The notes beneath the pieces were generated by a model, which was given only the letters and a program-made list of their open reading frames with translations, did no database searches and was not told where the DNA came from. DNA of 64,000 nucleotides from Lacrimispora sphenoides JCM 1415 (lineage in GTDB: Bacteria; Bacillota; Clostridia; Lachnospirales; Lachnospiraceae). The position numbers and the translations under genes were made by a program. Of the stretch, positions 55,569 through 64,000 are shown one piece after another. Where the stretch lies: NCBI RefSeq assembly GCF_900105615.1, contig NZ_LT630003.1, positions 1,922,001 through 1,986,000 of the forward strand. Direction: 5' to 3'. The number at the start of each line of letters is the position of its first letter. The stretch's first letter is position 1.

Positions 55569-57752
55569 CTACTCTACACCGCGTTTGAAATGACCTCTTG
55601 TGAATTCTTCAAACGGCAACTTTGCTTCTCTTCCGTTAAGGAATCCGTCAGAAAAGCTTTGTATCACCGCTTTTGTCTGTGCTTTGTTCTCTGTGGTGAA
55701 CTGAAGCCGTAACCATGAGGGAGATAATCCCTTTACCGCCTCTTCTAAGCCAAGAAGGGAGACGGCCGCTGAATTATAAATGGAATTATAGCAGAAAGTA
55801 CAATGGTTTTTTACAGGAAATGCTTTCCCCAACCGGTCCTTTAATGTCAGTACGACCGGTGTTTTATCGCATTGTTCCATTCCCTGATGAAGGCACTGGG
55901 CAGTCACCATCATTGGCAGCCGGCCATATACCAAAAGCTCCCCAGGAACTTTTAGTTTTCCCAAATCACGGCTGTTTAATTCTACCGGCCAGGTAAGCTC
56001 GTCCGCTCCCAGCTCTTTTAGCATCTCCTGAGCATAATTGTTCATCCCATACATGCCAAAATCAAATACCAGGGTTCCCTTGACTTCCTTCTCTTTTAAA
56101 TAACCTGTTTCCTCCAGAGAACGGATCAGAAATCCGTCAAATGCAGCGGCTTTCAATTCCGTTAAATGTTTATCAAAGAACTTTTCTGCCCTGATCCTGA
56201 AAATGTGAGGCATGGTAAGCATACATTCCTTACCGGCCCTATGGCATGCCTCCACAGACGCTTTCCATTGTTCCGGCTTAAATTCTGCAGCATCAATATA
56301 AATTCTTTTTACATCAGGGCTGGACACCGCTTCTTCCAGGCAATCCGGCCGTTCCAGAGAAACCGTTAGTTTAGGGCCTTCTGAAGCAACTTTTCGGCTA
56401 TAAACAGCCTCATCTACCGCTTTCACCGGTTCTGCCTGCCTGTTCTCCTTGTAATCTTTAAGAATCTCATATTCCAAGGCTTCCAATCCGCGCCTGCGCA
56501 GATCATTAAGAGCCTGAACCGGCAGAAATATATTCCCCATTATCTTTATATCAAGATTTTCAAAATAAAAAGGTGTATTTCCGGTTTTATCAAGCTGTTT
56601 CCTTACCTTTTCCTCTGTTACAGGCTGATTTTGGGCGGTCTGCACGATCTCGCCTGCGACAGCGGCATTATGGCCGCAGGCACTTAACTGCAAAGAGGCC
56701 ATTTGTCCTTCTTCCAGAATTGCGGTTCCAACCACCGGCTCTCTTACCTGTTTTTCTACAAAGTTTTTATCAAGGAAATCAAACAACTCCTGATTGCCTT
56801 CCCGAAAAGCAGGCTTTTCTTTCCAGACCACCATATCGCGCCCATTTTGGCGCTTGTAGTATCCGTCGGTCTGACCTCCCCGGTCAAATAGATCCAGAAG
56901 TATTTTTTTATCCTGCTCTTCGACCCGGTAGCCCTCTCTTCCTTTCGCAAGATAAAGGTCCGCGTACTTTCGGTAAATGCTCACTACTCCAGCCGTATAC
57001 CTTGGACTCTTCATTCTTCCTTCGATTTTCATGGAATAGACTCCGGCTTCTATCATGTCCGGTATGATATCCAAAGTACTCAAATCCTTAAGGCTTAGGC
57101 AATAACGGTCATCTTTTCCTCCAAGAACCTGTCCTTCCCGTTTCACATCGTAGGGCAGGCGGCAGGTTTGGGCACATCTTCCCCTGTTTCCGCTTCGCCC
57201 TCCTATGAGGCTGCTGAATAAGCATTGACCGGAATAGCAGTAGCATAATGCGCCGTGTACAAAACTCTCAATCTCCACATCCACCTGATCACGGATCTTT
57301 GCAATTTCCTTCAAGGATAATTCCCTGGCAGTAACCACCCGGTCAGCTCCTAAGTCTTTTAAAATCCTCGCCCCATAAGCGCCGGTAATGGTCATCTGAG
57401 TACTTGCATGAATGGGAAGTCCCGGAAAATTCTCACGGATAAACCGGAAGGTTCCCATATCCTGTACGATGACTGCATCCAGGCCCTGCCTGTAATATGG
57501 AACAAGATAATCGTAAAGCTCCCCTATCTCCTGCTCCTTCATCAGCGTATTAACGGTCATGTACAGTTTTCGCCCATGAAGATGGACGTATTCAATGGCT
57601 TCCAGCAGCTTGTCCTCTTCGGGATTTTCCGCAAAAGCCCTTGCCCCAAACCGGCTGCCGCCCATATAGACCGCATCGGCGCCTGCCGCCACCGCTGCCT
57701 TCATACTTTCAAATGATCCTGCCGGAGCAAGAATTTCAACTGCTTTCTTCAC
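55569..57752 (-). CDS. U32 family peptidase/hydroxylation protein (RlhA/TrhP-like)
   Basis: A 727-residue U32 protein. The N-terminal half has the family core (VEILAPAGSFESMKAAVAAG, then ESFVHGALCYCYSGQCLFSS and GGRSGNRGRCAQTCRLPY, with conserved cysteines) and the C-terminal half matches the DUF3656 extension. Relatives in E. coli are needed for 5-hydroxylation of 23S rRNA C2501 (RlhA) or tRNA U34 (TrhP), which is more likely than peptidase activity. The start is a GTG at 57752 with a perfect AGGAGG; the ATG at 57815 is not preceded by a site. Confidence 0.9.
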   Translation of the reverse strand: MKKAVEILAPAGSFESMKAAVAAGADAVYMGGSRFGARAFAENPEEDKLLEAIEYVHLHGRKLYMTVNTLMKEQEIGELYDYLVPYYRQGLDAVIVQDMGTFRFIRENFPGLPIHASTQMTITGAYGARILKDLGADRVVTARELSLKEIAKIRDQVDVEIESFVHGALCYCYSGQCLFSSLIGGRSGNRGRCAQTCRLPYDVKREGQVLGGKDDRYCLSLKDLSTLDIIPDMIEAGVYSMKIEGRMKSPRYTAGVVSIYRKYADLYLAKGREGYRVEEQDKKILLDLFDRGGQTDGYYKRQNGRDMVVWKEKPAFREGNQELFDFLDKNFVEKQVREPVVGTAILEEGQMASLQLSACGHNAAVAGEIVQTAQNQPVTEEKVRKQLDKTGNTPFYFENLDIKIMGNIFLPVQALNDLRRRGLEALEYEILKDYKENRQAEPVKAVDEAVYSRKVASEGPKLTVSLERPDCLEEAVSSPDVKRIYIDAAEFKPEQWKASVEACHRAGKECMLTMPHIFRIRAEKFFDKHLTELKAAAFDGFLIRSLEETGYLKEKEVKGTLVFDFGMYGMNNYAQEMLKELGADELTWPVELNSRDLGKLKVPGELLVYGRLPMMVTAQCLHQGMEQCDKTPVVLTLKDRLGKAFPVKNHCTFCYNSIYNSAAVSLLGLEEAVKGLSPSWLRLQFTTENKAQTKAVIQSFSDGFLNGREAKLPFEEFTRGHFKRGVE

Positions 57753-57826
57753 AAGTTCCTCCTGTTTGCCCTTTATTGATGAAAGAGAGGATGTCACGGC
57801 CCTGCCGCCCAACATCCCCTCCTGAC

Positions 57827-58195
57827 TTATTCTTTCTTACCGGAATCTGCAGATTTCCTGGTTTCCACCAGTTCCAGCTTTGCCGACTCAAGCTTCATCT
57901 GAGTGGCCACAAGCTCATGCTTTAAGCTATAAATCTCCTTTTCCATCTCCGCCTTCTGCTGCTCCAGTCTGGCGGTCTGTTCTCTGGCCTTGAAGTAATC
58001 ATCCGCCATATTTAACTGAATCATGATATTTTGATATTCTGCGCTTTGCTTCGTAAACCCTTCCTGATGCTTCAGCGTTATAATCATCTCATTGATATAG
58101 CTTGCCAGGCGGTGGATATAACTTTCTTCCTCACTTCCGCCCAAAGCATAAATCTTGCCATCTATTAAAACTTCTGTACTGCGTTTGGAATCCAT
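57827..58195 (-). CDS. zapA: Cell division protein ZapA
   Basis: A 122-residue Z-ring associated protein. The N-terminal ZapA head (TEVLIDGKIYALGGSEEESY, then IHRLASYINEMI) is followed by a long coiled coil (residues 55-115). The ATG at 58195 has GGGAGAG upstream; the frame extends to 58270 without support. It lies between the U32 gene and ruvB, a common arrangement in Clostridia. Confidence 0.9.
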   Translation of the reverse strand: MDSKRSTEVLIDGKIYALGGSEEESYIHRLASYINEMIITLKHQEGFTKQSAEYQNIMIQLNMADDYFKAREQTARLEQQKAEMEKEIYSLKHELVATQMKLESAKLELVETRKSADSGKKE

Positions 58196-58327
58196 GCTGT
58201 TCTCTCCCTGTTTCATTTGCTCCTTTTTACTATAACATATTTTGTGCAGATAGAAAAGCCCTGCCTGCATACCTTTATGTCCAAAAAGTACGGCTAACTA
58301 ATAGGAAAGTTCTAAAATCCAGGCAGA

Positions 58328-59326
58328 TTATGAACCCAGGGAGATTCCAAGATGTTCATATGCCCGTTCCGTGGCAACACGCCCTCTGGAGGTGCGGTTT
58401 ATAAAACCGTTCATCAGAAGATATGGTTCATAAACATCTTCCAGCGTCCCGGCATCCTCTCCCAGAGAAGCAGCCAGGGTATCCAGTCCTACCGGACCTC
58501 CGGCAAATTTCTCAATCATTGTGGTCAGGATCGCCCGGTCATTATAATCCAGGCCAAATTTATCCACATCCAGAATGTCCAGGGCAAAATCCGCCACTTC
58601 TTTTGTAATAATACCGTTGTATTTTACCTGGGCGAAATCCCGGACTCTTTTTAACAGGCGGTTGGCCAGCCTGGGGGTTCCTCTGGACCGCTTGGCAATC
58701 TCTGCCGCCCCTTCTTCCTCGATTTCCACCTGTAAGACTCTGGCAGAGCGGCAAACAATAATCTTTAGCTCCTGGGGCGTATAAAATTCCAGCTTCTGTA
58801 CCACACCGAACCTGTCTCTTAGAGGAGCGGTTAAAAGCCCCGCTCTGGTAGTTGCTCCCACCAATGTGAATTTAGGAAGATCCAGTCTTATGGATCTGGC
58901 AGAAGAATCCTTTCCCAGCATGATATCTATGGCAAAATCTTCCATGGCTGGATACAAAACCTCTTCTACCTGGCGGTTTAAGCGGTGGATCTCATCCACA
59001 AACAGCACATCCCCTTCCTGGAGATTGTTCAGTATGGCGGCCATCTCTCCCGGTTTTTCGATGGCTGGTCCTGATGTGACCTTCATGTTGACTCCCATTT
59101 CATTGGCAATGATCCCTGAAAGAGTCGTCTTTCCCAGGCCGGGAGGCCCGTAAAATAAAACATGATCCAGGGATTCCCCCCTGGCTTTGGCGGCATCAAT
59201 GTATACTTTTAAATTGGCACGTATCTTTTCCTGTCCAATATACTCAGCAAGACACATGGGCCTTAAGTTTGGTTCTATTCTTTTATCTTCTTCTGTTATC
59301 TCTGTGGTTATAATTCTACGTTCCAT
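58328..59326 (-). CDS. ruvB: Holliday junction branch migration ATPase RuvB
   Basis: A 332-residue AAA+ motor. Walker [11 protein letters not shown] (near residue 60), Walker [11 protein letters not shown], sensor 1 ([10 protein letters not shown]), Arg finger region (APLRDRFG) and the C-terminal winged helix ending in [13 protein letters not shown] are all present. It lies 20 bp after ruvA and forms the RuvAB branch-migration complex with it. Confidence 0.98.
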   Translation of the reverse strand: MERRIITTEITEEDKRIEPNLRPMCLAEYIGQEKIRANLKVYIDAAKARGESLDHVLFYGPPGLGKTTLSGIIANEMGVNMKVTSGPAIEKPGEMAAILNNLQEGDVLFVDEIHRLNRQVEEVLYPAMEDFAIDIMLGKDSSARSIRLDLPKFTLVGATTRAGLLTAPLRDRFGVVQKLEFYTPQELKIIVCRSARVLQVEIEEEGAAEIAKRSRGTPRLANRLLKRVRDFAQVKYNGIITKEVADFALDILDVDKFGLDYNDRAILTTMIEKFAGGPVGLDTLAASLGEDAGTLEDVYEPYLLMNGFINRTSRGRVATERAYEHLGISLGS

Positions 59327-59346
59327 CTCTGCCTTTACCCGTTATT

Positions 59347-59958
59347 TTATATAAATGCCAGATGCTTTAAGGAAGCCTTAAGCACATCTTCCACCGTCAT
59401 GGATTCCGTCACTTCCACCTGACGAACCGCCTTGCCCGCCTCAACTGAGGAATATCCCAGAGCAGCCAGTGCTTCCATAGCTTCTCCTGCCACCCCGCCG
59501 CCGGATAAAACTGGTTTATTCCCCTGTTCCACAAATCCGGAAGGGAGAATTCCAGCGATGTCAATCTTATCTTTTAAATCCAATATAATCCTCTGAGCAG
59601 TCTTTGCTCCTACCCCCGGCGCTTTGGATATGGCTTTGGCGTCTCCTGAAACAATGGCCCTTCTTAAATCATCCGGGTCAAGGGAAGAAAGAATTCCCAA
59701 GGCTCCTTTGGGCCCAATCCCGTTCACACTTATGAGCTGCTTAAACATCTGCAGATCCTGACGGTTTAAGAAACCGTAGAGGCACATGGCATCCTCTCTT
59801 ACCTGAAAATATGTATACAACTTAGTCACTGCGCCGATTCCCGGCATATCTTGAATCACGGATATGGGAACATGTATCTCATATCCCACGTTCCCGCTTT
59901 CTATAACAACGGTATCTTCAAATAGTTCAACCAATGGCCCTTTTATGAAAGAAATCAC
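59347..59958 (-). CDS. ruvA: Holliday junction binding protein RuvA
   Basis: A 203-residue protein with an N-terminal OB fold (MISFIKGPLVELFEDTVVIE), two helix-hairpin-helix motifs (LISVNGIGPKGALGIL and ISKAPGVGAKTAQRI) and the C-terminal RuvB-binding domain (AMEALAALGYSSVEAGKAV). It starts with GTG, preceded by AAAGGAG. A promoter and a near-consensus LexA box upstream indicate SOS control. Confidence 0.97.
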   Translation of the reverse strand: MISFIKGPLVELFEDTVVIESGNVGYEIHVPISVIQDMPGIGAVTKLYTYFQVREDAMCLYGFLNRQDLQMFKQLISVNGIGPKGALGILSSLDPDDLRRAIVSGDAKAISKAPGVGAKTAQRIILDLKDKIDIAGILPSGFVEQGNKPVLSGGGVAGEAMEALAALGYSSVEAGKAVRQVEVTESMTVEDVLKASLKHLAFI

Positions 59959-60005
59959 GACCTCTGTCTCCTTTTGTTATGCTGGAAATCTTATCTATAT
60001 TATTT

Positions 60006-60034
60006 ATCATAGCATACAGCCTGTTCTTATGCAA
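60006..60034 (-). promoter_or_regulatory. Promoter of ruvAB
   Basis: Minus-strand TTGCAT (60034-60029) and TATGAT (60011-60006) with 17-bp spacing, 47 bp before the ruvA start. Confidence 0.75.
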
Positions 60035-60043
60035 GCGGATAGT

Positions 60044-60057
60044 CGAACAAATATTCT
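60044..60057. promoter_or_regulatory. Probable LexA (SOS) box
   Basis: CGAACAAATATTCT matches 12 of 14 positions of the Gram-positive LexA consensus CGAACRNRYGTTYC. It lies 9 bp upstream of the ruvA -35 element and 7 bp from the -35 of the divergent gene, so it could affect both. Confidence 0.55.
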
Positions 60058-60064
60058 GTTTCCG

Positions 60065-60093
60065 TTGACGGACCGGCGCCTTTCCGCTATAAT
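60065..60093 (+). promoter_or_regulatory. Promoter of the YprB-like exonuclease gene
   Basis: TTGACG (60065-60070) and TATAAT (60088-60093) with 17-bp spacing. Confidence 0.75.
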
Positions 60094-60197
60094 ATTGGGA
60101 GAGAAATTACCCTGCGGGTATATCCATATACCGGGTAAAGCGGGGTTTGCCCTGTTCAAAAAACAAGGACAGTACTAAGGAAAGGGCGGAATCATAC

Positions 60198-61292
60198 ATG
60201 ATCACCTTACAGAAAACCATTGCATTTCATGAGACATATCCCTTTGACCGGATCGGCCGGAAAGAGGATCTGCTGTTCTTTGATATAGAAACCACAGGCT
60301 TCTCCGGGGAGTATTCTACCCTTTATCTGATCGGATGTGTTTATTACAGAAACGACTGTTGGAACCTGGTCCAGTGGTTCGCTGACACCCTGGATTCGGA
60401 AAAAGAACTGCTGGAAACCTTTTTTAAATTCTTAGAAAATTTTACTACAGTCATACATTTTAACGGGGATGGTTTCGATATTCCCTATCTTTTGAAGCGA
60501 TGCCTTGCCTATGGCATGACTTATAATTTTTCCGGAGTGGATAGCCTGGATATTTACAAAAAAATACGCCCTTACCGGGGAATTCTTGGACTTCCTTCCA
60601 TGAAGCAAAAAGCCATTGAGGAGTTTTTAAAAGTAGAACGGAAGGATCTTTATTCCGGCGGGCAGCTGATCGAAGTTTATAAAGATTATCTTATTTCCCA
60701 TGATAAATTTCTATTTGATCTTTTAATATTACATAATGAAGATGATTTAAAAGGAATGCCGTTAATCCTCCCTATATTGAATTACCCGGACTTTTTAGGA
60801 CACAGCTTTTTCCTCGAACATCAGGAGTTTTTAAGCCAGGAGGACATCTTCGGCCGGGAGTTCCACTCTTTACGGCTCACCTGCAAAAATGGCTTTGCCG
60901 TTCCCGTTGGATTTTCTAAATCCAATTCCCTGGTCTCCATGGAAGCGGAAGGAGAGCACCTGACCATAACCATAGACCTCTATGAGGGTGAATTGAAATA
61001 TTTTTATCCAGATTATAAAAATTACTATTATCTGATTTATGAAGACAAGGCCATTCACAAAAGCGTGGCGGAATACGTGGATAAGGAAGCCCGGATAAAA
61101 GCTACGGCTAAGACATGCTATACCCGCAGGGCCGGCTGTTATCTTCCCCAGTTTACCTCCTTGTGGACACCCTGCCTGCAAATGGAATTCAAGGATAAGA
61201 TCACTTATGTTACCTATGAACCGGACTTCTTTGAGGATGGCGAAAAGCTTCGAATTTACGTCCGTCACCTGTTGGATTCCCTGTGCCGTTAA
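60198..61292 (+). CDS. YprB-like ribonuclease H-fold exonuclease
   Basis: A 364-residue protein with a DEDD-type 3'-5' exonuclease core: FFDIETTGFSGEYSTLYLIG (first acidic pair, near residue 30), IHFNGDGFDIPYL (second Asp) and LHNEDDLKGM (third). This is the RNase H-like/YprB family. The C-terminal 150 residues have no motif I recognise. The frame starts at 60147, but the ATG at 60198 has AAAGGGCGG upstream. It is divergent from ruvAB and shares the spacer with the possible LexA box, suggesting a nucleic-acid maintenance role. Confidence 0.85.
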   Translation: MITLQKTIAFHETYPFDRIGRKEDLLFFDIETTGFSGEYSTLYLIGCVYYRNDCWNLVQWFADTLDSEKELLETFFKFLENFTTVIHFNGDGFDIPYLLKRCLAYGMTYNFSGVDSLDIYKKIRPYRGILGLPSMKQKAIEEFLKVERKDLYSGGQLIEVYKDYLISHDKFLFDLLILHNEDDLKGMPLILPILNYPDFLGHSFFLEHQEFLSQEDIFGREFHSLRLTCKNGFAVPVGFSKSNSLVSMEAEGEHLTITIDLYEGELKYFYPDYKNYYYLIYEDKAIHKSVAEYVDKEARIKATAKTCYTRRAGCYLPQFTSLWTPCLQMEFKDKITYVTYEPDFFEDGEKLRIYVRHLLDSLCR

Positions 61293-61395
61293 TTTAGAAT
61301 CGTTTTCCCCGGTTTCTGGCACTTTAGCGAATGCTTTCAGGGCACGCATTTTATATATAGCTTTTGTTTAAATCAGTGTTTAATATTTGGATGTT

Positions 61396-61423
61396 TTAAG
61401 GGAAGCCAAATGACTTCCCTTAA
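61396..61423. terminator. Hairpin between the convergent exonuclease and dehydrogenase-like genes
   Basis: TTAAGGGAAG pairs with CTTCCCTTAA. T-runs are weak on both strands, so termination is likely but not certain. Confidence 0.5.
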
Positions 61424-61430
61424 GTTATAT

Positions 61431-62780
61431 CTAAAACTTTATTTTTCTTATTCTCCAAATGACTCCTGTGTTTGGTAAATAAATATTTTGCATATCTAAA
61501 TCAGCGATCGCCATATCTGATATATACATGGAATGATCAGGTCCGAAAACAACATCAGTGGGCCTGCTTAGCCCCCTTTCTTCCGGAAATCCTGATTTGT
61601 TGATAGCAAATGTCGCAATTTCTCCATTAACAACATTAACTTTCAATACCCTATGTCCTACACCTGAACGTATATCGCCAAGCTCTTCGTATTGGATTCC
61701 GCCGAAACATGCAATGTATATATCGCCAATCAGTCCAAAATCTGATGACTCGTTAAAATCAAATCCCATTATATTGGATCCAGACGGAAAAACTGCTATT
61801 GGCGTGGGCGGTACCGATGGAATGGTATGAAGTAATGGTTCTGGTTTTCTGCCTCTGATCGGTGTAAACCTGGGCAATGTCACAGGAACTCCTCCTGTGT
61901 AATCCGGCCAGCCATACCACGCACCTATATTTAACAAATGTAATTCATCTAATGCATTGGCAATCGGTCTGCTTCCTCTTGGATCTATTCCCTGGTTTGA
62001 TATGATCAGCCGTTTCAAGGCATCAAATTTCATACAGAACGGATTACGAAGCCCCCATGCAACCTGTTCTATATCAGATCCATCCATATTTGCCCTTAAT
62101 ACACTGCCAGAGGCTAAAGTTCTGCCTTCTTTTACTTGATATTGTTGAATATTGGGAACTCCAAAAGGGGAAAAAGCTCCGGTAACAGCCGTCCCCATGG
62201 CTGGTATCAAAACATTTTTAGTTTCAAAATTAGTGTAGTTAAGAAATATATAGGAACCTGGATAATCATGTAAATGAGGATGCTCAAGAACCCAGCTATT
62301 ATCCAGTCCTACTACACCGGAATTCGTTGTTGTTCCCTGTCCGAAATATATCTTCTCATCAATACCAAATTCGACACGGTTGTTGCTAAAGTCTCCATTA
62401 CTTGGCAAGCCACTTATAATATCCTGTCTTGTACCATCCGGACTAAGAACAGTTACAACGCCTTTATGCGATACATAAATATATCCATTTTTATAATTGA
62501 TACCAGTTATAGGGACATTAAAGCCATCGGCTACAACATCTATATTTCCATTGCTAATACGCATAACTTTAGGATTCATTGTAGCCATTCCGGAATCAGC
62601 AATTAACATATCACCCTTTTCTGTAAAAACCATACCAATGGGTGCATTTAATCCCTGTGCAAATACTTCTATTTGATAACCTACAGGTACACTTATTCTA
62701 TCTGGATCAAGCTCCCTCTGTTTATATGGAGCTTGCTGCATGCATGACCTCTGTAAGTGCTTGTTTACAGCGAAATTCAC
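61431..62780 (-). CDS. Glucose/sorbosone dehydrogenase-like beta-propeller protein
   Basis: A 449-residue protein of the GSDH/NHL-type beta-propeller class. Segments such as GLNAPIGMVFTEKGDMLIAD, WGLRNPFCMKFDALKRLI, IGAWYGWPDYTGG and RPTDVVFGPDHSMYISD recur at propeller-blade intervals. No signal peptide is visible (MNFAVNKHLQRSCMQQAPYK), although relatives are usually exported. The start is a GTG with GCGGAG upstream. Its base composition is more AT-rich than the neighbours and it lies beside a non-coding AT-rich stretch, which hints at acquisition. PQQ dependence cannot be claimed; enzymatic activity is unproven. Confidence 0.75.
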   Translation of the reverse strand: MNFAVNKHLQRSCMQQAPYKQRELDPDRISVPVGYQIEVFAQGLNAPIGMVFTEKGDMLIADSGMATMNPKVMRISNGNIDVVADGFNVPITGINYKNGYIYVSHKGVVTVLSPDGTRQDIISGLPSNGDFSNNRVEFGIDEKIYFGQGTTTNSGVVGLDNSWVLEHPHLHDYPGSYIFLNYTNFETKNVLIPAMGTAVTGAFSPFGVPNIQQYQVKEGRTLASGSVLRANMDGSDIEQVAWGLRNPFCMKFDALKRLIISNQGIDPRGSRPIANALDELHLLNIGAWYGWPDYTGGVPVTLPRFTPIRGRKPEPLLHTIPSVPPTPIAVFPSGSNIMGFDFNESSDFGLIGDIYIACFGGIQYEELGDIRSGVGHRVLKVNVVNGEIATFAINKSGFPEERGLSRPTDVVFGPDHSMYISDMAIADLDMQNIYLPNTGVIWRIRKIKF

Positions 62781-63219
62781 TTTAAATCTCCGCTTATATT
62801 ATTCTTTACAATATATGATAAATATAAATATAAAGTGATCGATCTGTACATGATATTCATCGGTAGGATTTCCGGATTTTGCCGGCCTTCCAAAAGATTC
62901 ACAACCAAACCATTGGATTTAAATTTCAGTATGAAAAATCAAACGATCAGCTCTTCTTTAAATATCTCTTGTAAAAGAGATTCTGATATCTCCTGGTCGA
63001 TCTATATTTGCAGCATACCTTTAGGTGTTATTTTGAACTCTTCAATTCCTTTTTATATTGCAATATTGATTTTGCTTCAATGTTTATGTGATCCTTAATG
63101 AATTAACCTTATACATTTATCCTCAATATAATAACTCGGTAATTTGGCCCATAATTTCATTCACCCAACTCCCATCATTTGGATAAGAACGATTCACTTA
63201 AATCCCTCTATAATGAGAA
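62781..63219. other. AT-rich gap, including a possible decayed coding fragment
   Basis: No intact gene is seen. On the minus strand at 63052-62939 a frame reads GIEEFKITPKGMLQI, a TAG stop, then IDQEISESLLQEIFKEELIV and a TGA. It looks like a gene fragment with a premature stop, but could be chance. The plus-strand open frame over the same bases lacks a ribosome site and has an implausible composition. Confidence 0.3.
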
Positions 63220-63765
63220 CTAGTAATCTCCTTTTTCCAATAAATGTCTGATATAAGAAAATGTCCTTTGCTCCCCTTGGTTTTTAAGCATCAAAAGAAG
63301 CTCCTCCAACAAATTCCTTGTCTCAGGGGCAATGACCATGTAGCTTTTCGCGTGCATGTAATATTCCCAGGGCGATGCATCGGTGTAATCCCTGCCCTTA
63401 TAGGTTTTCGATGCTGCAATCCGGTCCATCATCATTTCGATGACATAATTTAGTGGCATCTTATGGCCTACCAGACCCTCCGACATATCTGTGGTAAAGT
63501 CGATCCAGTATTCGTAGTGATGCTTGTTGCGGCCTTTATGGTGGAGCCAGGCTCTTGAAAAACCCTTGTCCTCTCTTTCCGCAGCATTGGGGCTTCTTGT
63601 CCCCTGGTAATAAAGAACGCCTGGAACAAACTCTTCCAGACTGTATTTTGACATATCATGAAGCAGTCCCTGCTTAATAAGACCCACACGAAAACAGTTT
63701 TTCATGACTCTGATCTTATGTATATTGATCGTGCATAAATGACCCCAAAAATTCATAAATTTCAT
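63220..63765 (-). CDS. DUF5662 family protein
   Basis: A 181-residue soluble protein of the family annotated as DUF5662. Recognisable segments are LIKQGLLHDMSKYSLEEFVP (HD-like His-Asp pair near residues 36-37), WLHHKGRNKHHYEYW and MPLNYVIEMMMDRIAASKTY. The many His and Asp residues suggest a metal-dependent HD-type phosphohydrolase, but activity is unknown. The ATG at 63765 with AAAGGTG upstream is preferred over the GTG at 63774. Confidence 0.8.
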   Translation of the reverse strand: MKFMNFWGHLCTINIHKIRVMKNCFRVGLIKQGLLHDMSKYSLEEFVPGVLYYQGTRSPNAAEREDKGFSRAWLHHKGRNKHHYEYWIDFTTDMSEGLVGHKMPLNYVIEMMMDRIAASKTYKGRDYTDASPWEYYMHAKSYMVIAPETRNLLEELLLMLKNQGEQRTFSYIRHLLEKGDY

Positions 63766-63890
63766 TGCATTCACCTTTTTATCCTTGCAAAAGAATCTTT
63801 TCCCATTTTACCACAAATTTCTCGGATTTCACTACTAATTTCCCCTTTATTTTTTAAAGAAGATTTCTTGATTTTTAAGACGGAAAACGT

Positions 63891-63919
63891 TTGACACCTC
63901 TCCCTTTTTATGCTATTCT
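63891..63919 (+). promoter_or_regulatory. Promoter of the cold-shock gene
   Basis: TTGACA (63891-63896) and TATTCT (63914-63919) with 17-bp spacing. The leader contains a hairpin (TTACAG and CTGTAA at 63928-63944) before the GGAGG at 63968-63972, as is usual for csp leaders. Confidence 0.8.
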
Positions 63920-63979
63920 TAGGGAGGTTACAGATATCCTGTAACAGTACAATTTTTTATTCATTTTGGAGGTATCATA

Positions 63980-64000
63980 ATGAAAGGTACAGTTAAGTGG
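63980..64000 (+). CDS. Cold-shock protein, first seven codons only
   Basis: The window ends after MKGTVKW, the invariant start of CspA-type cold-shock proteins (RNA chaperones of about 66 residues). TTTTGGAGG precedes the ATG at good spacing. The rest lies beyond the window. Confidence 0.8.

Noticed and set aside
62757..63098. 113-codon plus-strand open frame
   Set aside because: It has no Shine-Dalgarno, its translation looks like AT-rich non-coding DNA, and it overlaps the start of the dehydrogenase-like gene.

Overview
The window looks like a chromosomal core segment of a spore-forming Clostridia, most probably a Lachnospiraceae of the Lacrimispora / Clostridium saccharolyticum type. This is an inference from gene content and protein style: SleB-type cortex hydrolase, SpoIID-domain protein, Csp-like subtilase, secG-rnr-smpB order, Firmicutes-type 6S RNA, a Phe T-box, AAGGAGG ribosome binding sites, and moderate G+C with AT-rich spacers. 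No 16S gene is present to confirm it. Most genes lie on the minus strand. I see no prophage, insertion sequence, CRISPR array, rRNA or tRNA gene.

Layout by position. 1-3000: an ABC exporter ATPase, the aspartate carbamoyltransferase pair pyrB-pyrI, and RNase P RNA. 3043-11284: a minus-strand housekeeping run of AraC regulator, dgt, dnaG, rpoD, trmK, Nif3-like protein and TGS-type nucleoside kinase. 11472-16742: Csp-like subtilase, large SpoIID-domain protein and AI-2E family transporter. 16845-17041: 6S RNA with its own promoter. 17115-22515: HPr-like protein without the phosphorylatable histidine, HAD phosphatase, pckA, cytoplasmic-looking pectinesterase, YhcH family protein and SleB-type hydrolase. 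22825-27974: YbaK, then leucine/valine genes leuCD, a divergent LysR regulator, ilvC and ilvN. 28155-30720: metallophosphoesterase overlapping a fusion of a ParB-like domain and a BMP domain. 30807-33902: smpB, rnr, secG. 34092-36097: a MarR-type gene with no proper start and an enolase paralogue that has lost its catalytic residues. 36248-40085: pheST under a Phe T-box. 40719-45198: heterodimeric ABC exporter with a divergent LysR gene. 45195-52684: SPL-type radical SAM protein, YihY, cysK, M32 carboxypeptidase, 5'-3' exonuclease, CheW with a CZB insertion, NUDIX. 52819-59958: cell-wall and recombination run of FtsW, transpeptidase, U32, ZapA, RuvB and RuvA, with a probable LexA box upstream of ruvA. 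60198-64000: YprB-like exonuclease, an AT-rich sugar-dehydrogenase-like gene beside non-coding AT-rich DNA, DUF5662 protein and the first codons of a cold-shock gene.

The least explained structure is a family of three intergenic elements of about 100 bp (2903-3001, 11311-11409, 33475-33582). Each has three hairpins. The core of about 37 bp is nearly constant in sequence, while the outer hairpin arms differ in sequence between copies but keep pairing. All three sit between minus-strand genes in the same orientation. This suggests a conserved structured RNA or a small non-autonomous mobile element. I could not assign it to a known class from memory.

Other points of interest are the enolase pseudoenzyme, the cytoplasmic BMP fusion, the HPr-like protein with only the regulatory serine, the CheW domain split by a zinc-binding CZB domain, and the broken or unusually started MarR gene. 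Protein functions are from motif recognition without database searches. Start sites were moved to the codon with the best Shine-Dalgarno sequence where one was clearly better.
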